From Allomuricauda sp. TMED12 (GTDB lineage: Bacteria > Bacteroidota > Bacteroidia > Flavobacteriales > Flavobacteriaceae), in contig NHBR02000133.1 in the NCBI GenBank assembly GCA_002167435.2, positions 1-44,713 on the forward strand: a DNA stretch of 44,713 nt, in the 5' to 3' direction. Below, piece after piece: positions 1-8,785 of this stretch. A model generated the notes under the pieces. That model was given only the letters and a program-made list of their open reading frames with translations. It made no database searches and was not told where the DNA came from. A program made the translations under genes and the position numbers. Every line of letters begins with the position of its first letter. The stretch's first letter is position 1.

Positions 1-226
1 CGATGCCATTGTAGGGAATCTCATCAGCATCCGGGTTGATGTTGGCATTGGAATCATCACAGTCGTCCGCATTGTTGAACCCATCTCCATCTAGGTCATC
101 GTCCAGAGTGGCAGGGTCACAATCGTCATCGATGCCGTTGTAGGGAATCTCATCTGTGTTTGGATTCACATCTGGATTAAAGTCATCACAGTCGATGTCT
201 GACATCACTCCATCTCCATCAAAATC
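1..226 (-). repeat. Tandem MopE-type Asp-rich coding repeats, unit about 129 nt
   Basis: The segment around gatgccNttgtaggga occurs near position 2 and again near 131, a spacing of 129 nt or 43 codons. Translated on the minus strand, each unit contains DxDGDG, DCDD and EIPYNGIDDDCD-type sequence. At least one and a half units are visible and the array continues past the left edge. This is a protein-level repeat inside the gene above, not a CRISPR array. Confidence 0.8.
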
Positions 227-1147
227 AATGGTTCCAACCCCATAGTGCAAGCTCAAAAACTCTTTGATGGTATTTGCACAATCCTCCGCAAATTGTTCCC
301 TGACCACTTCTCCACCATTTATACGAATGTTTTGGTCAGCCTCAATTTGAAAGGCGTCAAAATTATTATTGAAATGAGCTCCGTTCTCATACACAATGTA
401 TCCTCCATTAAAATAGGGGTCATCAAAATTTGGAAATGGATCGGCAGGACTGGGCACACTGGGGTATCCCTTATCGTGAAGCAATGCACCAAAACTTAAA
501 GGGCCTCTTACCAATTCGGAATGTGTAAGATTTAAAACATTGTCATTGACTAAATTTTTGGTACTGTTTCTATTGATGTGAAATTGAGTGTTTAGTGTTT
601 CGTCAGTTTGGTTAAGGTCATTATGAGTTAAAATGTACCCTAATTCAATACGTTTTATAGGATGTGCATGTCCATGAAAGTCGATTAGAAGCCCTCTTCC
701 AAAACCTTGGATAATCTTTGTTTTTGATGTTTCTATGTAATTTTTATAGTTGGTCCATGCTTGTTCTCCTTTGGGATCACCATCAGCTCCTTCCCCAATG
801 GGACGGTTGGGGTCCAGTTTAGTTCTATCCAAAAGATTGATGATTACATGAGGGTAATGACCTGTTGTATTAAAAAAAAATTGTGCAATACTTCTTCCTA
901 TTTCTTGTGTGAAGGAATCACGGGAATAGACGCAACCATTGCAGTTCCTATCGGCAAAGTCATTGGGCACCTCATATCCGCCATGAGGTACAGAGATTAT
1001 CAAGGGATAATCGCCAGCTATATATTCGATATATCCTGTACCATCAAAATAACTTTGACCGGGAATTTGTGCAATCGTTGAGTTGGTCCCAAGTAAAAAA
1101 ATAAGGACGAAAAATAGGATGAATCGTAAAGTTTGCCAAGGTTTCAT
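1..1147 (-). CDS. Secreted N-formylglutamate amidohydrolase-like protein with MopE-type repeats (partial)
   Basis: The gene starts at the ATG at 1147 and runs off the left edge, so only the first 382 codons are visible. Residues 1-27 form a signal peptide ending in STIAQ. The next ~270 residues carry motifs of the N-formylglutamate amidohydrolase (FGase, PF05013) fold: VPHGG at 53-57, DPNRP at 112-116 and DFHGH at 156-160, which hold the expected metal-ligand His/Asp residues. From residue 308 there are Asp-rich repeats of the kind DxDGDG...DCDD...EIPYNGIDDDCD, like the MopE putative metal-binding repeat (PF11617). The protein is therefore exported and probably binds calcium. The exact amide substrate (formyl-amino acid, poly-glutamate or other) cannot be read from sequence. 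The C-terminus, where a type IX sorting domain could lie, is outside the window. The gene is separated by 279 bp from the glycosyltransferase gene at 1427-2269, whose stop lies on that side. Confidence 0.82.
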   Translation of the reverse strand, partial: MKPWQTLRFILFFVLIFLLGTNSTIAQIPGQSYFDGTGYIEYIAGDYPLIISVPHGGYEVPNDFADRNCNGCVYSRDSFTQEIGRSIAQFFFNTTGHYPHVIINLLDRTKLDPNRPIGEGADGDPKGEQAWTNYKNYIETSKTKIIQGFGRGLLIDFHGHAHPIKRIELGYILTHNDLNQTDETLNTQFHINRNSTKNLVNDNVLNLTHSELVRGPLSFGALLHDKGYPSVPSPADPFPNFDDPYFNGGYIVYENGAHFNNNFDAFQIEADQNIRINGGEVVREQFAEDCANTIKEFLSLHYGVGTIDFDGDGVMSDIDCDDFNPDVNPNTDEIPYNGIDDDCDPATLDDDLDGDGFNNADDCDDSNANINPDADEIPYNGI

Positions 1148-1426
1148 ATGCTAATGTTTTATGAATCCTTTTTGATGCTGGGCTTTACATCGGGGGATTA
1201 ATTGACGATAATTATGTGAGGTATGCTGATAATGAGCTTTCTATTAAAGTTATAGATACCTTGGTTTAGAAAGCAAGGAAATTGATGGATGACCTTTTTC
1301 AATTGATGAAAAACCGTTTGGCTGTACAGTTGTAGTTTTACAGTGTGATACCTGTAAGTATATTCCCTTTATTTAATAATTAAGTGAGTGTTAAAAAATT
1401 GATTGTCAATATTTTGATTGAATAAT

Positions 1427-2269
1427 CTAGATTTTTGACCAAATCCCTTTCCAACGATATTTTCGAATAAATCTTCCCTCTTTTATGGAGACGTACTTCG
1501 GTTTTTGCTGGAAGAAAGCTTTGAGGAAACCAAAAACTGCTTGGATGTATAAGCTAGGACTTTTGGCCTGCCATGCCATTTTTAAAGTGGCTATTTTGGT
1601 AAGAACGATTCCATACCGCATTTTGTACATGGCCGCACCTTTGGTTTGATAGTTCTTGGAACTATACCCATGTCCTGTAGGACGGAGGTGTTTTACCTTG
1701 AGATCTGGAAGTGTCAAAGTGTCAAAATCATGATATTTGGCCAAAAGGGTGTCCACCGTATCCCAGCCTACCCCAGTACGCAAACCATCGATTTTATGGA
1801 AACATGCCTTATGGTACAGTTTTATTGGTCCTCGGATATGAGATTTGTCTGCGATGTTTTCATACACCCAATCGTCACCTTTTTTAATGAACAGGAGTCC
1901 AGAGCACATGCCCAGTTTCCAATTGGCTTGAAATTGATTTACTATAAGTTCAAAATAATTTGGAGGTAACACGATATCGGCATCAAACTTTCCGATCAGG
2001 TCGAATTCCGATGTGTGTTCCAAACCAAAATTAAAGGTATCAACCACTTTTTTTCCTGGAATATGCTCGTCAATCGATTTGCGCTGAAGCACTTTTATCC
2101 AGTCATGTTGCTTTGCAAGACTTTGGGCAATTTTGAACGTATCATCTGAAGAATTATCGTCCACTACAATTACCTCATTGGGCAAATAGGTCTGTGCCAC
2201 AAAAGAGTCCAAGCAATCTGTTAAATAAGATGCCTCATTGTGCGCCGGGATAACGATACTGATTCGCAT
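1427..2269 (-). CDS. Family 2 glycosyltransferase
   Basis: This 280-residue protein begins SIVIPAHNE, the classic start of a GT2 GT-A domain. It has VVDDNSSDDT near residue 35 for nucleotide binding and a DxD motif in KFDADIVL near residue 95 that would hold the metal and sugar nucleotide. No membrane-spanning region precedes the catalytic domain, and the C-terminal 60 residues are basic and aromatic, which suggests peripheral membrane contact. It lies 37 nt after the methyltransferase gene on the same strand and is probably the last gene of a three-gene unit with a KAS III-like enzyme and that methyltransferase. The sugar and acceptor are unknown. From the neighbours I infer a role in making or decorating a lipid or surface glycan. 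Confidence 0.88.
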   Translation of the reverse strand: MRISIVIPAHNEASYLTDCLDSFVAQTYLPNEVIVVDDNSSDDTFKIAQSLAKQHDWIKVLQRKSIDEHIPGKKVVDTFNFGLEHTSEFDLIGKFDADIVLPPNYFELIVNQFQANWKLGMCSGLLFIKKGDDWVYENIADKSHIRGPIKLYHKACFHKIDGLRTGVGWDTVDTLLAKYHDFDTLTLPDLKVKHLRPTGHGYSSKNYQTKGAAMYKMRYGIVLTKIATLKMAWQAKSPSLYIQAVFGFLKAFFQQKPKYVSIKEGRFIRKYRWKGIWSKI

Positions 2270-2306
2270 TTGCTAAAAGTCTAAAAATTCGGGCATTTAT
2301 CCCAAA

Positions 2307-2834
2307 TTACTTTTGGGTCCTTTCAGCATAAACAATATAATACCTGTTTGTAAAGTATCTAAGGATAGGCCTTATTCCAATTTTTTTAGTTGGATTTGTC
2401 CATTTGGCGGTATCCTTGATTGTCCAACCAGCCTTTTCCAAAAGCCAATCAAATTGCCAATCTTCAAATTCGTGGTAGTGACGATCCCATGGGTCTGTTT
2501 TACTTCGGTAAGCTGGCGAAAACCATAGTCGCATGGGAATACTGGCTACTAATTTCTCTGCTTTGATTTCTTTGAGCACATTAAAAGGGGCCACCAAATG
2601 TTCAAATATTTCAAAGGCTGTCACCACATCAGAATCAGCTTGAGCAGCATTTTGAAAGTTTATATCCAAATCTTCACCCAAGGTGTTTTTTACATTGTAC
2701 CCCTTGGATTTCATTATTTCTGAAAATGGATTTTCTACTCCGAGGTCCAAGATGGATTCAGAAGTATCAATATGTTTTTGCAGAAACGCTAAAGTATGTT
2801 TGTAGCGTTTGTTGGGAAAGTTATTTTCGTACAT
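2307..2834 (-). CDS. SAM-dependent methyltransferase, class I-like
   Basis: This is a short protein of 175 residues. The first glycine loop is ILDLGVEN at residues 28-35, followed by an acidic stretch (GEDLDINF) and the post-motif VVTAFEIFEHL, which is common in Methyltransf_11/23 proteins that act on small molecules or lipid and sugar intermediates. The first loop is less glycine-rich than usual. The C-terminal half holds an aromatic/His-rich segment (DPWDRHYHEFEDWQFDW) that probably shapes the acceptor pocket. Its ATG directly follows the TAA of the KAS III-like gene with no base between them, so translational coupling is likely. The substrate is unknown. Confidence 0.8.
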   Translation of the reverse strand: MYENNFPNKRYKHTLAFLQKHIDTSESILDLGVENPFSEIMKSKGYNVKNTLGEDLDINFQNAAQADSDVVTAFEIFEHLVAPFNVLKEIKAEKLVASIPMRLWFSPAYRSKTDPWDRHYHEFEDWQFDWLLEKAGWTIKDTAKWTNPTKKIGIRPILRYFTNRYYIVYAERTQK

Positions 2835-3893
2835 TTAGCATCTATAGACAATGGCATTGATGTTCATTCCGGCACCAACGCTTGCAAAGATAACAACATC
2901 TCCCTTTTTTACTTCATGTTCCGGTAGTTTACCCTTAAGAACCATGTCATACAAAGTGGGTACGGTGGCTACGGAACTATTCCCCAAATCCTGAATGCTC
3001 ATGGGCATAATATTTTCGGGCATCGTTTTTCCATAGATTTTATAGAACCTTTTGATGATGGCCTCATCCATTTTTTCATTGGCTTGATGGATGAAAATCT
3101 TCTTGACATCGTCAATGTCCACTCCACTATCATCCAAGCATGAAGCCATGGCTTTTGGCACATTGAGGCAGGCAAATTCATAAATTTTTCTCCCTTGCAT
3201 TTTAATATATCGAGTATCCTTACAAGCAGAAGGGCTATTGGACTTGTCAAAATATAGATAATAGGCTTCCTCATTGGCATAGGTTACCGATGCATGCGAT
3301 AATATTTCACCATTGGAGGTATTGGATTCCAAAATGGTGGCTCCAGCTCCATCGGAAAAGATCATACTGTCCCTATCATGATGGTCTACTACCCTAGAAA
3401 GCGTTTCTCCTCCAATGACCAAGCATTTTTTGGCCATTCCGCTTTTAATGAATGCGGTAGCTTGTATCACACCTTCAATCCATCCTGGGCAACCAAAAAT
3501 CACATCGTATGCAACACATTTTGGATTTTGGATACGCAACAAATGCTTTACTCGGGAGGCAAGGCTGGGTAGCGTATCCCCTTGGATTTTTCCAGGAGTG
3601 AGGTCCCCAAAATTATGCGCAAATATGATGTAGTCCAGTTCTTCTTTATCAATTCCAGCGTTTGAAATGGCTTCTTCTGCTGCCAAAAAACCAATATCAG
3701 AAGTTTTTAAATCGGGTTTGGCGTATCGTCGGTTGGCTATGCCCGTTATGGCCTCAAATTTTTCAATGATCACGTTATTCTGTTGTTCAAAGGCCGACCC
3801 ATCGGTCTCCATAAACTCATGATTCAAAAAATCTTCGTTTTTGGTTATAATGGAAGGGATATAGCTTCCGGTACCTGTAATGCCAATTTTCAT
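2835..3893 (-). CDS. 3-oxoacyl-ACP synthase III (KAS III/FabH)-like condensing enzyme
   Basis: This 352-residue thiolase-fold protein has the complete KAS III triad: Cys135 in FGCPGW, His269 in IHQAN and Asn305 in LGNSSVAT. The start MKIGITGTGSYIP is typical of FabH-family proteins. It is about 30 residues longer than housekeeping FabH and heads a unit with a methyltransferase and a glycosyltransferase. I therefore read it as a specialised condensing enzyme of a lipid, polyene or alkyl-chain pathway rather than the fatty-acid initiation enzyme. This is inference. The start ATG at 3893 fits the family N-terminus. A spaced inverted repeat lies 25-48 nt upstream and could be an operator. Confidence 0.87.
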   Translation of the reverse strand: MKIGITGTGSYIPSIITKNEDFLNHEFMETDGSAFEQQNNVIIEKFEAITGIANRRYAKPDLKTSDIGFLAAEEAISNAGIDKEELDYIIFAHNFGDLTPGKIQGDTLPSLASRVKHLLRIQNPKCVAYDVIFGCPGWIEGVIQATAFIKSGMAKKCLVIGGETLSRVVDHHDRDSMIFSDGAGATILESNTSNGEILSHASVTYANEEAYYLYFDKSNSPSACKDTRYIKMQGRKIYEFACLNVPKAMASCLDDSGVDIDDVKKIFIHQANEKMDEAIIKRFYKIYGKTMPENIMPMSIQDLGNSSVATVPTLYDMVLKGKLPEHEVKKGDVVIFASVGAGMNINAIVYRC

Positions 3894-3917
3894 TTTGTAA
3901 AGGGGTTTTTAATCACA

Positions 3918-3941
3918 ACAAGTTAAAGCATTAAAACTTGT
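3918..3941. promoter_or_regulatory. Inverted repeat upstream of the KAS III-like gene, possible operator
   Basis: The arms ACAAGTT (3918-3924) and AACTTGT (3935-3941) are perfectly complementary and separated by 10 nt. The site lies 25-48 nt before the ATG of the KAS III-like gene. No T-run follows on either strand, so it does not look like a terminator. A dimeric regulator site is possible but unproven. Confidence 0.35.
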
Positions 3942-4007
3942 AGTACTATGCGTGCATAAGAGTTGTTACAATGTTCAAAAGATAGCCTTTATATTGCGGT
4001 ATATAAA

Positions 4008-4042
4008 AAAAGCCTTGCTCTAATTTAAGAATCAAGGCTTTT
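4008..4042 (-). terminator. Rho-independent terminator after gcvP
   Basis: aaaagccttg (4008-4017) pairs with caaggctttt (4033-4042) around a 15-nt loop, about 20 nt past the gcvP stop. The A-run on the plus strand gives a U-tract on the minus-strand transcript. The symmetric A/T flanks could let it work in both directions. Confidence 0.8.
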
Positions 4043-4062
4043 ATCAATGTTTACAATGGTTT

Positions 4063-6918
4063 TTAGGCTTCCATATACTCTTCGATGGGCGTACAGGTGC
4101 ACATTAAATTACGATCCCCAAACGCTTCATCTGTTCTTCTAATACTTGGCCAAAATTTATTCTCAGCTACATATGGTAATGGAAAAGCGGCCTTTTCCCT
4201 GCTATACGGATGACTCCAAGAGTCACTTGTTAACATTCCCAGTGTGTGCGGGGCATTTTTCAGGACATTATCAGTTTCGTCGGCAGAAGCTTCATCAATT
4301 TCCTCTCTGATAGCTAATAATGCATCACAGAATCTGTCCAATTCAGCCCGGCTTTCACTTTCCGTTGGTTCGATCATTAACGTTCCTGCAACGGGGAAAG
4401 AAACCGTAGGAGCATGGAATCCGTAATCGATAAGGCGTTTGGCAATATCAGTTACTTCAATACCATTTGTTTTGAAAGGTCTACAGTCAATGATCATCTC
4501 ATGGGCCGCACGTCCACGTTCACCTGTATAAAGAACATCGAACTTGCCCTTTAAACGGTCTTTAATATAATTAGCGTTTAAAATGGCAGCTTCTGTGGCT
4601 TTGGTAAGTCCTTCTGAACCTAACATTTTAATGTATCCGTAAGAAATCAAACAAACCAATGAACTTCCCCAAGGTGCAGCGGAAATTGCAGTTATTGCAT
4701 TTTCTCCGCCAGTTTCAATTACTGGGTTGGAAGGAAGGAAAGGTTTTAATTGCTCTGCAACACAAATAGGTCCAACTCCAGGGCCTCCACCGCCATGTGG
4801 GATGGCAAAGGTCTTGTGCAAGTTCAAATGACAAACGTCGGCCCCTATAGTTGCAGGATTGGTCAATCCCACTTGTGCATTCATATTGGCACCATCCATA
4901 TATACTTGCCCACCGTTATCATGGATGAGTTTTGTAATCTGTTTGATGGATGATTCAAAAACACCGTGAGTGGAGGGGTAAGTGACCATTAATGCAGCTA
5001 AGTTGTCCGCATGCTGCTCTACTTTTTCAGCCAAGTCGTCCATATCGATGTTCCCTTTTTCATCAGTTTTGGTAACGACTACTTTCATGCCCGCCATTAC
5101 AGCCGATGCGGGATTGGTTCCGTGAGCAGAGGCTGGAATTAAACAAATGTTTCTGTGTTCTTCACCTCTTGATTTGTGATAGGCACGAATGACCATAAGT
5201 CCTGCGTATTCTCCTTGTGCTCCAGAATTGGGTTGAAGCGATGTGGCAGAAAATCCTGTAATTACGTTCAATTGTTCTTCAAGCGATTTCAGTACCTCTT
5301 GATAACCTTCGGCTTGGTTTATAGGAACAAAAGGGTGAATGTTGCCCCATTCCGCCCAACTTAAGGGCAGCATTTCCGAAGCAGCGTTCAGCTTCATGGT
5401 ACAGCTTCCCAAAGAAATCATGGATTGGTTCAGTGCCAAATCCTTACGCTCCAATTTTTTGATGTAGCGCATCAATTCTGTTTCGGAATGATAGGAATTG
5501 AACACTTCGTGCTCCATAAATGGAGCTTGTCTTTTTAGAGTTGATGGGATTTTGGAATCATCAATTCCATTTTCGATGAACATATCTTCTTTGTAACCAG
5601 TAAAGAGCATAAACATTTTAATTAATTTGTTCACGTCTTCTTTAGAGGTGGCTTCATTCAGGGATATTGAAATGGTTTTTTCGTCAACATAGTTAAAATT
5701 GATGCTGGAAGATTCAGCCATTTCTTTTATTTTAACAACGTCTCCAACCTCAATTTTCAAAGTGTCAAAAAAAGATGTATTCAATTGTTTCAAACCGAAT
5801 TTCTCTACAGCTCGTGAGAGTGTGCAGGTCTGTTGGTGTACTTTCTGGGCAATATATTTTAAACCTTCTGGCCCGTGATAAACAGCATACATTCCTGCCA
5901 TAACGGCCAAAAGTACTTGAGCAGTACAGATGTTGGAAGTTGCTTTGTCCCTCTTTATATGTTGTTCTCTAGTCTGAAGTGCCATACGAAGGGCCGGATT
6001 GCCATCGGTATCTCTGGTAATCCCGATTATTCTGCCGGGAATATTTCTTTTGTATGCTTCTTTAGTGGCAAAAAATGCGGCGTGTGGGCCACCATAGCCC
6101 AATGGAATCCCAAAACGTTGTGTGGTTCCCACTACTGCATCCACGCCCCATTCTCCGGGAGGAGTGAGCATTACCAAACTCAAGATATCTGCAGCAACGG
6201 CTACTTTGATTTCTTTTGCCTTGGCTTTTTCCACAAAGGATGCGTAATCATTTACCTGACCATGTTTTCCTGGGTATTGCAATAATGCACCAAAGAATTC
6301 ATCGGAAAAATCAAATGCTTCATGGTCTCCCACAACCAACTCTATACCTAAAGGTATAGCTCTTGTTTCCAGTAAACTCATGGTTTGGGGAAGTATTTCC
6401 TCGGAGACAAAGAATTTTACAACGCCTCCCTTTTTTTGTTGGCGGCTACGCACCTCGAACAACATGCTCATGGCTTCTGCTGCAGCCGTACTTTCGTCCA
6501 AAAGAGAAGCATTGGCGAGTTCCATACCAGTAAGATCGCTAACCATGGTTTGGAAGTTTAAAAGAGCTTCCAATCTACCTTGGGCAATCTCAGCTTGGTA
6601 CGGTGTGTATGCGGTATACCACCCTGGATTTTCCAGAATATTTCTTTTGATGACCGATGGCGTAAGGGACTCATGGTACCCTAAACCAATATAGGTTTTA
6701 AAAACCTTGTTCTTTTTAGCCAAATCTTGTAGGTGGTTTAGGAACTCATGTTCGCTAATACCTTCGGGAAGATTTAGTGGTTTTTTTAATTTGATGTCAT
6801 CGGGAATGGTCTCATTAATGAGCTGTTCCACATTTTCCACCCCAATGGTTTCGAGCATGTGGGGTAAGTCTCTTTCTGTGATGCCAATGTGTCTGGCGGC
6901 AAAAACCTCTGTGTTCAT
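4063..6918 (-). CDS. gcvP: Glycine dehydrogenase (decarboxylating), P-protein of the glycine cleavage system
   Basis: The PLP-dependent P-protein decarboxylates glycine and passes the aminomethyl group to the lipoyl H-protein. From the ATG at 6918 it is 951 residues, the usual length of the single-chain (fused alpha/beta) form. The N-terminal half includes [14 protein letters not shown] and [15 protein letters not shown]. The C-terminal half includes the PLP lysine in [19 protein letters not shown], roughly residue 700. The open frame extends upstream to a TTG at 7032, but that stretch is not family-like and would overlap the divergent gene, so [10 protein letters not shown] is taken as the true start. 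gcvT and gcvH are not adjacent. A terminator follows. Confidence 0.97.
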   Translation of the reverse strand: MNTEVFAARHIGITERDLPHMLETIGVENVEQLINETIPDDIKLKKPLNLPEGISEHEFLNHLQDLAKKNKVFKTYIGLGYHESLTPSVIKRNILENPGWYTAYTPYQAEIAQGRLEALLNFQTMVSDLTGMELANASLLDESTAAAEAMSMLFEVRSRQQKKGGVVKFFVSEEILPQTMSLLETRAIPLGIELVVGDHEAFDFSDEFFGALLQYPGKHGQVNDYASFVEKAKAKEIKVAVAADILSLVMLTPPGEWGVDAVVGTTQRFGIPLGYGGPHAAFFATKEAYKRNIPGRIIGITRDTDGNPALRMALQTREQHIKRDKATSNICTAQVLLAVMAGMYAVYHGPEGLKYIAQKVHQQTCTLSRAVEKFGLKQLNTSFFDTLKIEVGDVVKIKEMAESSSINFNYVDEKTISISLNEATSKEDVNKLIKMFMLFTGYKEDMFIENGIDDSKIPSTLKRQAPFMEHEVFNSYHSETELMRYIKKLERKDLALNQSMISLGSCTMKLNAASEMLPLSWAEWGNIHPFVPINQAEGYQEVLKSLEEQLNVITGFSATSLQPNSGAQGEYAGLMVIRAYHKSRGEEHRNICLIPASAHGTNPASAVMAGMKVVVTKTDEKGNIDMDDLAEKVEQHADNLAALMVTYPSTHGVFESSIKQITKLIHDNGGQVYMDGANMNAQVGLTNPATIGADVCHLNLHKTFAIPHGGGGPGVGPICVAEQLKPFLPSNPVIETGGENAITAISAAPWGSSLVCLISYGYIKMLGSEGLTKATEAAILNANYIKDRLKGKFDVLYTGERGRAAHEMIIDCRPFKTNGIEVTDIAKRLIDYGFHAPTVSFPVAGTLMIEPTESESRAELDRFCDALLAIREEIDEASADETDNVLKNAPHTLGMLTSDSWSHPYSREKAAFPLPYVAENKFWPSIRRTDEAFGDRNLMCTCTPIEEYMEA

Positions 6919-6938
6919 GTTCAATCCAATAAAGTGCA

Positions 6939-6946
6939 CAAAATTA
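6939..6946 (-). promoter_or_regulatory. Putative -7 promoter element of gcvP
   Basis: On the minus strand this reads TAATTTTG, matching the Bacteroidota -7 consensus TAnnTTTG. It lies 20 nt before the gcvP ATG at 6918. A TTGACC lies about 23 nt further upstream, somewhat wide for a -33 element. It also supports the 6918 start over the upstream TTG. Confidence 0.5.
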
Positions 6947-7043
6947 GGGATTAATTCGATGAAAATGGTCAATTTTGAAAGACTCTGAACCAAAGTTGTT
7001 AACCACAAGTTAACCTTTGGCAAAATGCACAATATTTTACTTC

Positions 7044-7868
7044 ATGCGAACCCTAAAGGCTATTTTTGATTTTTATCTGGATGCAAGCATTCATGTGGCT
7101 GTAGCGGTGATTTCTATGGCTGGGGTTACCTTTCATCTTTTGGGGAGTTCGTCAGACATTAATCTTTTGGGTTTTATTTTTTTTAGTGTGATTGTTTGTT
7201 ACAATTTTATCAAGTATGGAGTGGAAGCCTACAAATACCTAATTGTGTCCAACGCTTACCACAAAGTCATTCAAATATTCAGTTTTACATCCTTTGCCTT
7301 TGCCATTTACTTTTTGATTCAATTGGATGAGGAAATTTGGGTGGCTACCATTGTTTTGGGTATACTTTCTGCCCTGTATGCGGTTCCATTATTGCCAAGA
7401 GCCAAGAACTTACGGAATTTGGCAGGGTTAAAAATTTATATTGTAGCCTTTGTTTGGGCCGGTTTCTCGGTTTTATTGCCCATTTTGGATGCCAAAATGT
7501 CTTTAAATTGGGACTTTTCGGTAACTTTTATTCAAAGGGTGCTATTGGTTTTGGTGCTCATTCTACCTTTTGAGATTAGGGATATGCAATGGGACCATAA
7601 AAGTCTCCGGACTTTACCTCAAGTGCTTGGAATTAAAAATACAAAGCGATTGGGAATTGGTATTACCCTATTGTTTTTCCTGTTGACTTTCTTGAAGGAT
7701 GAACTACATCAGCTTGAAATTGTACTTCGGTCAGTTGTTTCAGCCGTCCTCGTTCTTGTACTTTGTTCGGGAAGGCGATTGCAGTCAAGATATTTTGTGA
7801 TGTTTTGGGTGGAGGCAATACCGATTTTATGGTTTCTTCTGTTTTGGTGGACTGAAAATTATTTTTAG
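7044..7868 (+). CDS. UbiA prenyltransferase-like integral membrane protein
   Basis: This 274-residue protein has about eight hydrophobic segments and is an inner-membrane protein. The overall pattern and the segment RDMQWDHKSLRTLPQVLG around residues 180-200 resemble the second Asp-rich motif and TLPVxLG of the UbiA prenyltransferase superfamily. The first Asp-rich motif (NDxxD) is absent: the corresponding place reads YNFIKYGVEAYKY. It may thus be a divergent or non-catalytic member. The ATG at 7044 is preferred to a TTG at 7017 because MRTLKAIFDFYL is a natural N-terminus. It is divergent from gcvP and overlaps the anti-sigma candidate's stop by 4 nt tail to tail. Confidence 0.68.
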   Translation: MRTLKAIFDFYLDASIHVAVAVISMAGVTFHLLGSSSDINLLGFIFFSVIVCYNFIKYGVEAYKYLIVSNAYHKVIQIFSFTSFAFAIYFLIQLDEEIWVATIVLGILSALYAVPLLPRAKNLRNLAGLKIYIVAFVWAGFSVLLPILDAKMSLNWDFSVTFIQRVLLVLVLILPFEIRDMQWDHKSLRTLPQVLGIKNTKRLGIGITLLFFLLTFLKDELHQLEIVLRSVVSAVLVLVLCSGRRLQSRYFVMFWVEAIPILWFLLFWWTENYF

Positions 7869-8095
7869 ATCTTATCTTCTAGATCTCTTTTCATTTTTTT
7901 CTTGTCATCTTCGGATAGCATGGTAAGTCCAGCTCTATCGCATAGTGATGTTAGTTCGCTATTCTCTTTGGAGTACGCGCGGCAAACCTTGCAATATGTT
8001 AGGTGGATGCGAAGTTTAATGATGTCCCACAAACTAGCCTCCTTATATTGGGACTTGTCACAAATGCCCGATGCCTCTTTACATGAAATCTTCAT
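7865..8095 (-). CDS. Small zinc-type (ZAS-like) anti-sigma factor candidate
   Basis: This 76-residue soluble protein follows the ECF sigma gene with only 2 nt between stop and ATG. It contains His31-x3-Cys35-x2-Cys38 (HLTYCKVCR) plus Cys5 near the N-terminus, the ligand arrangement of zinc-binding anti-sigma (ZAS) domains. There is no transmembrane segment or periplasmic domain, unlike many anti-sigmas, so sensing would be cytoplasmic, perhaps redox- or metal-linked. An upstream in-frame TTG at 8122 lies inside the sigma gene; the ATG at 8095 fits the ZAS pattern (Cys at position 5) better. The function is inferred from motif and position. Confidence 0.72.
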   Translation of the reverse strand: MKISCKEASGICDKSQYKEASLWDIIKLRIHLTYCKVCRAYSKENSELTSLCDRAGLTMLSEDDKKKMKRDLEDKI

Positions 8096-8097
8096 AC

Positions 8098-8652
8098 CTA
8101 AAACCAATTTTCGTTTAAACAACCCATGAGTGCCGTTCTTGCTCTATGGATCATTACCCACAGATTGGACGGATTTATATCCAGTTCATTACAAACATCT
8201 TCAGTGCTCATGCCTTGAATTGTTTTCAACTTGAAAACCAAGGCCTGTTTTTGCGGTAGTTTTGTAATACAGTCTTGAATTGCAGACCCCAATTCCTCAT
8301 TTTCAAGCACATTGTCACCATCCCTGCTATAGGGGTCGGCCACTTGCTGTTCCAGCCAATCACCTTCAGCTTCCGAATCGGAACTGTAGTTCATGCGTAC
8401 TTCCGCTTTTCCTTTTTTGGAGTTTGTTTTTCGGTAATGGTCTATTACTTTTCGTTTAAGTATAGACACCAACCACGTGCGCTCAGCAGCATCACCTTTA
8501 TAGTTTTTGGCTGAGTTGAGACCTGCAAAAAAGGTTTCCTGCACCAAGTCTTTTGCAATTTCGGCATCGCTTACACGAGAAACTGCATAGTTGAACAGGT
8601 AATCCGCATACTGGTCTACCCAATTTTCTGGTTGAAGTTTGTGTTTGGCCAT
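8098..8652 (-). CDS. ECF-type RNA polymerase sigma-70 factor
   Basis: This 184-residue protein has the two sigma regions of group IV factors. Region 2 is near residues 10-75 (YADYLFNYAVSRV, DLVQETFFAG, TWLVSILKRKVIDHYR). Region 4 is near 120-175 (CITKLPQKQALVFKLK, MSTEDVCNELDINPSNLWV, HRARTAL). An acidic linker separates them. It redirects core polymerase to a stress or envelope regulon. The next gene on the same strand is a ZAS-like anti-sigma candidate, the usual arrangement. A -7-type box lies 16 nt before the ATG. The regulon is unknown. Confidence 0.93.
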   Translation of the reverse strand: MAKHKLQPENWVDQYADYLFNYAVSRVSDAEIAKDLVQETFFAGLNSAKNYKGDAAERTWLVSILKRKVIDHYRKTNSKKGKAEVRMNYSSDSEAEGDWLEQQVADPYSRDGDNVLENEELGSAIQDCITKLPQKQALVFKLKTIQGMSTEDVCNELDINPSNLWVMIHRARTALMGCLNENWF

Positions 8653-8668
8653 ATTCCTATCGAATTAC

Positions 8669-8676
8669 CAAATGTA
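8669..8676 (-). promoter_or_regulatory. Putative -7 promoter element of the ECF sigma gene
   Basis: It reads TACATTTG on the minus strand, an exact TAnnTTTG match and identical to the -7 box of the ribosomal operon promoter in this window. It lies 16 nt before the sigma ATG. No clear -33 TTTG is seen at the usual distance. Confidence 0.45.
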
Positions 8677-8785
8677 ATGGTTTTTGGACATATAATTCCA
8701 TGGTTGGGAATGTGTTAGACGCATCCCTGATACTATGCTAACAGTAAACTTACTGTATTAACTGTTTTTTAGGATATTACGGAAT

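Noticed and set aside
1..226. Possible CRISPR-like or tandem DNA repeat
   Set aside because: Spacing is a multiple of three and the repeats translate to MopE-type metal-binding motifs, so this is a protein repeat.
245..1081. Plus-strand frames of 84 and 106 codons at 245-499 and 761-1081
   Set aside because: They lie opposite the signal-peptide-bearing FGase-like gene, which has family motifs throughout; they are antisense shadows.
6919..7032. 38-residue N-terminal extension of gcvP from a TTG
   Set aside because: Not like P-protein N-termini, overlaps the divergent gene and the likely promoter; ATG at 6918 gives [12 protein letters not shown].
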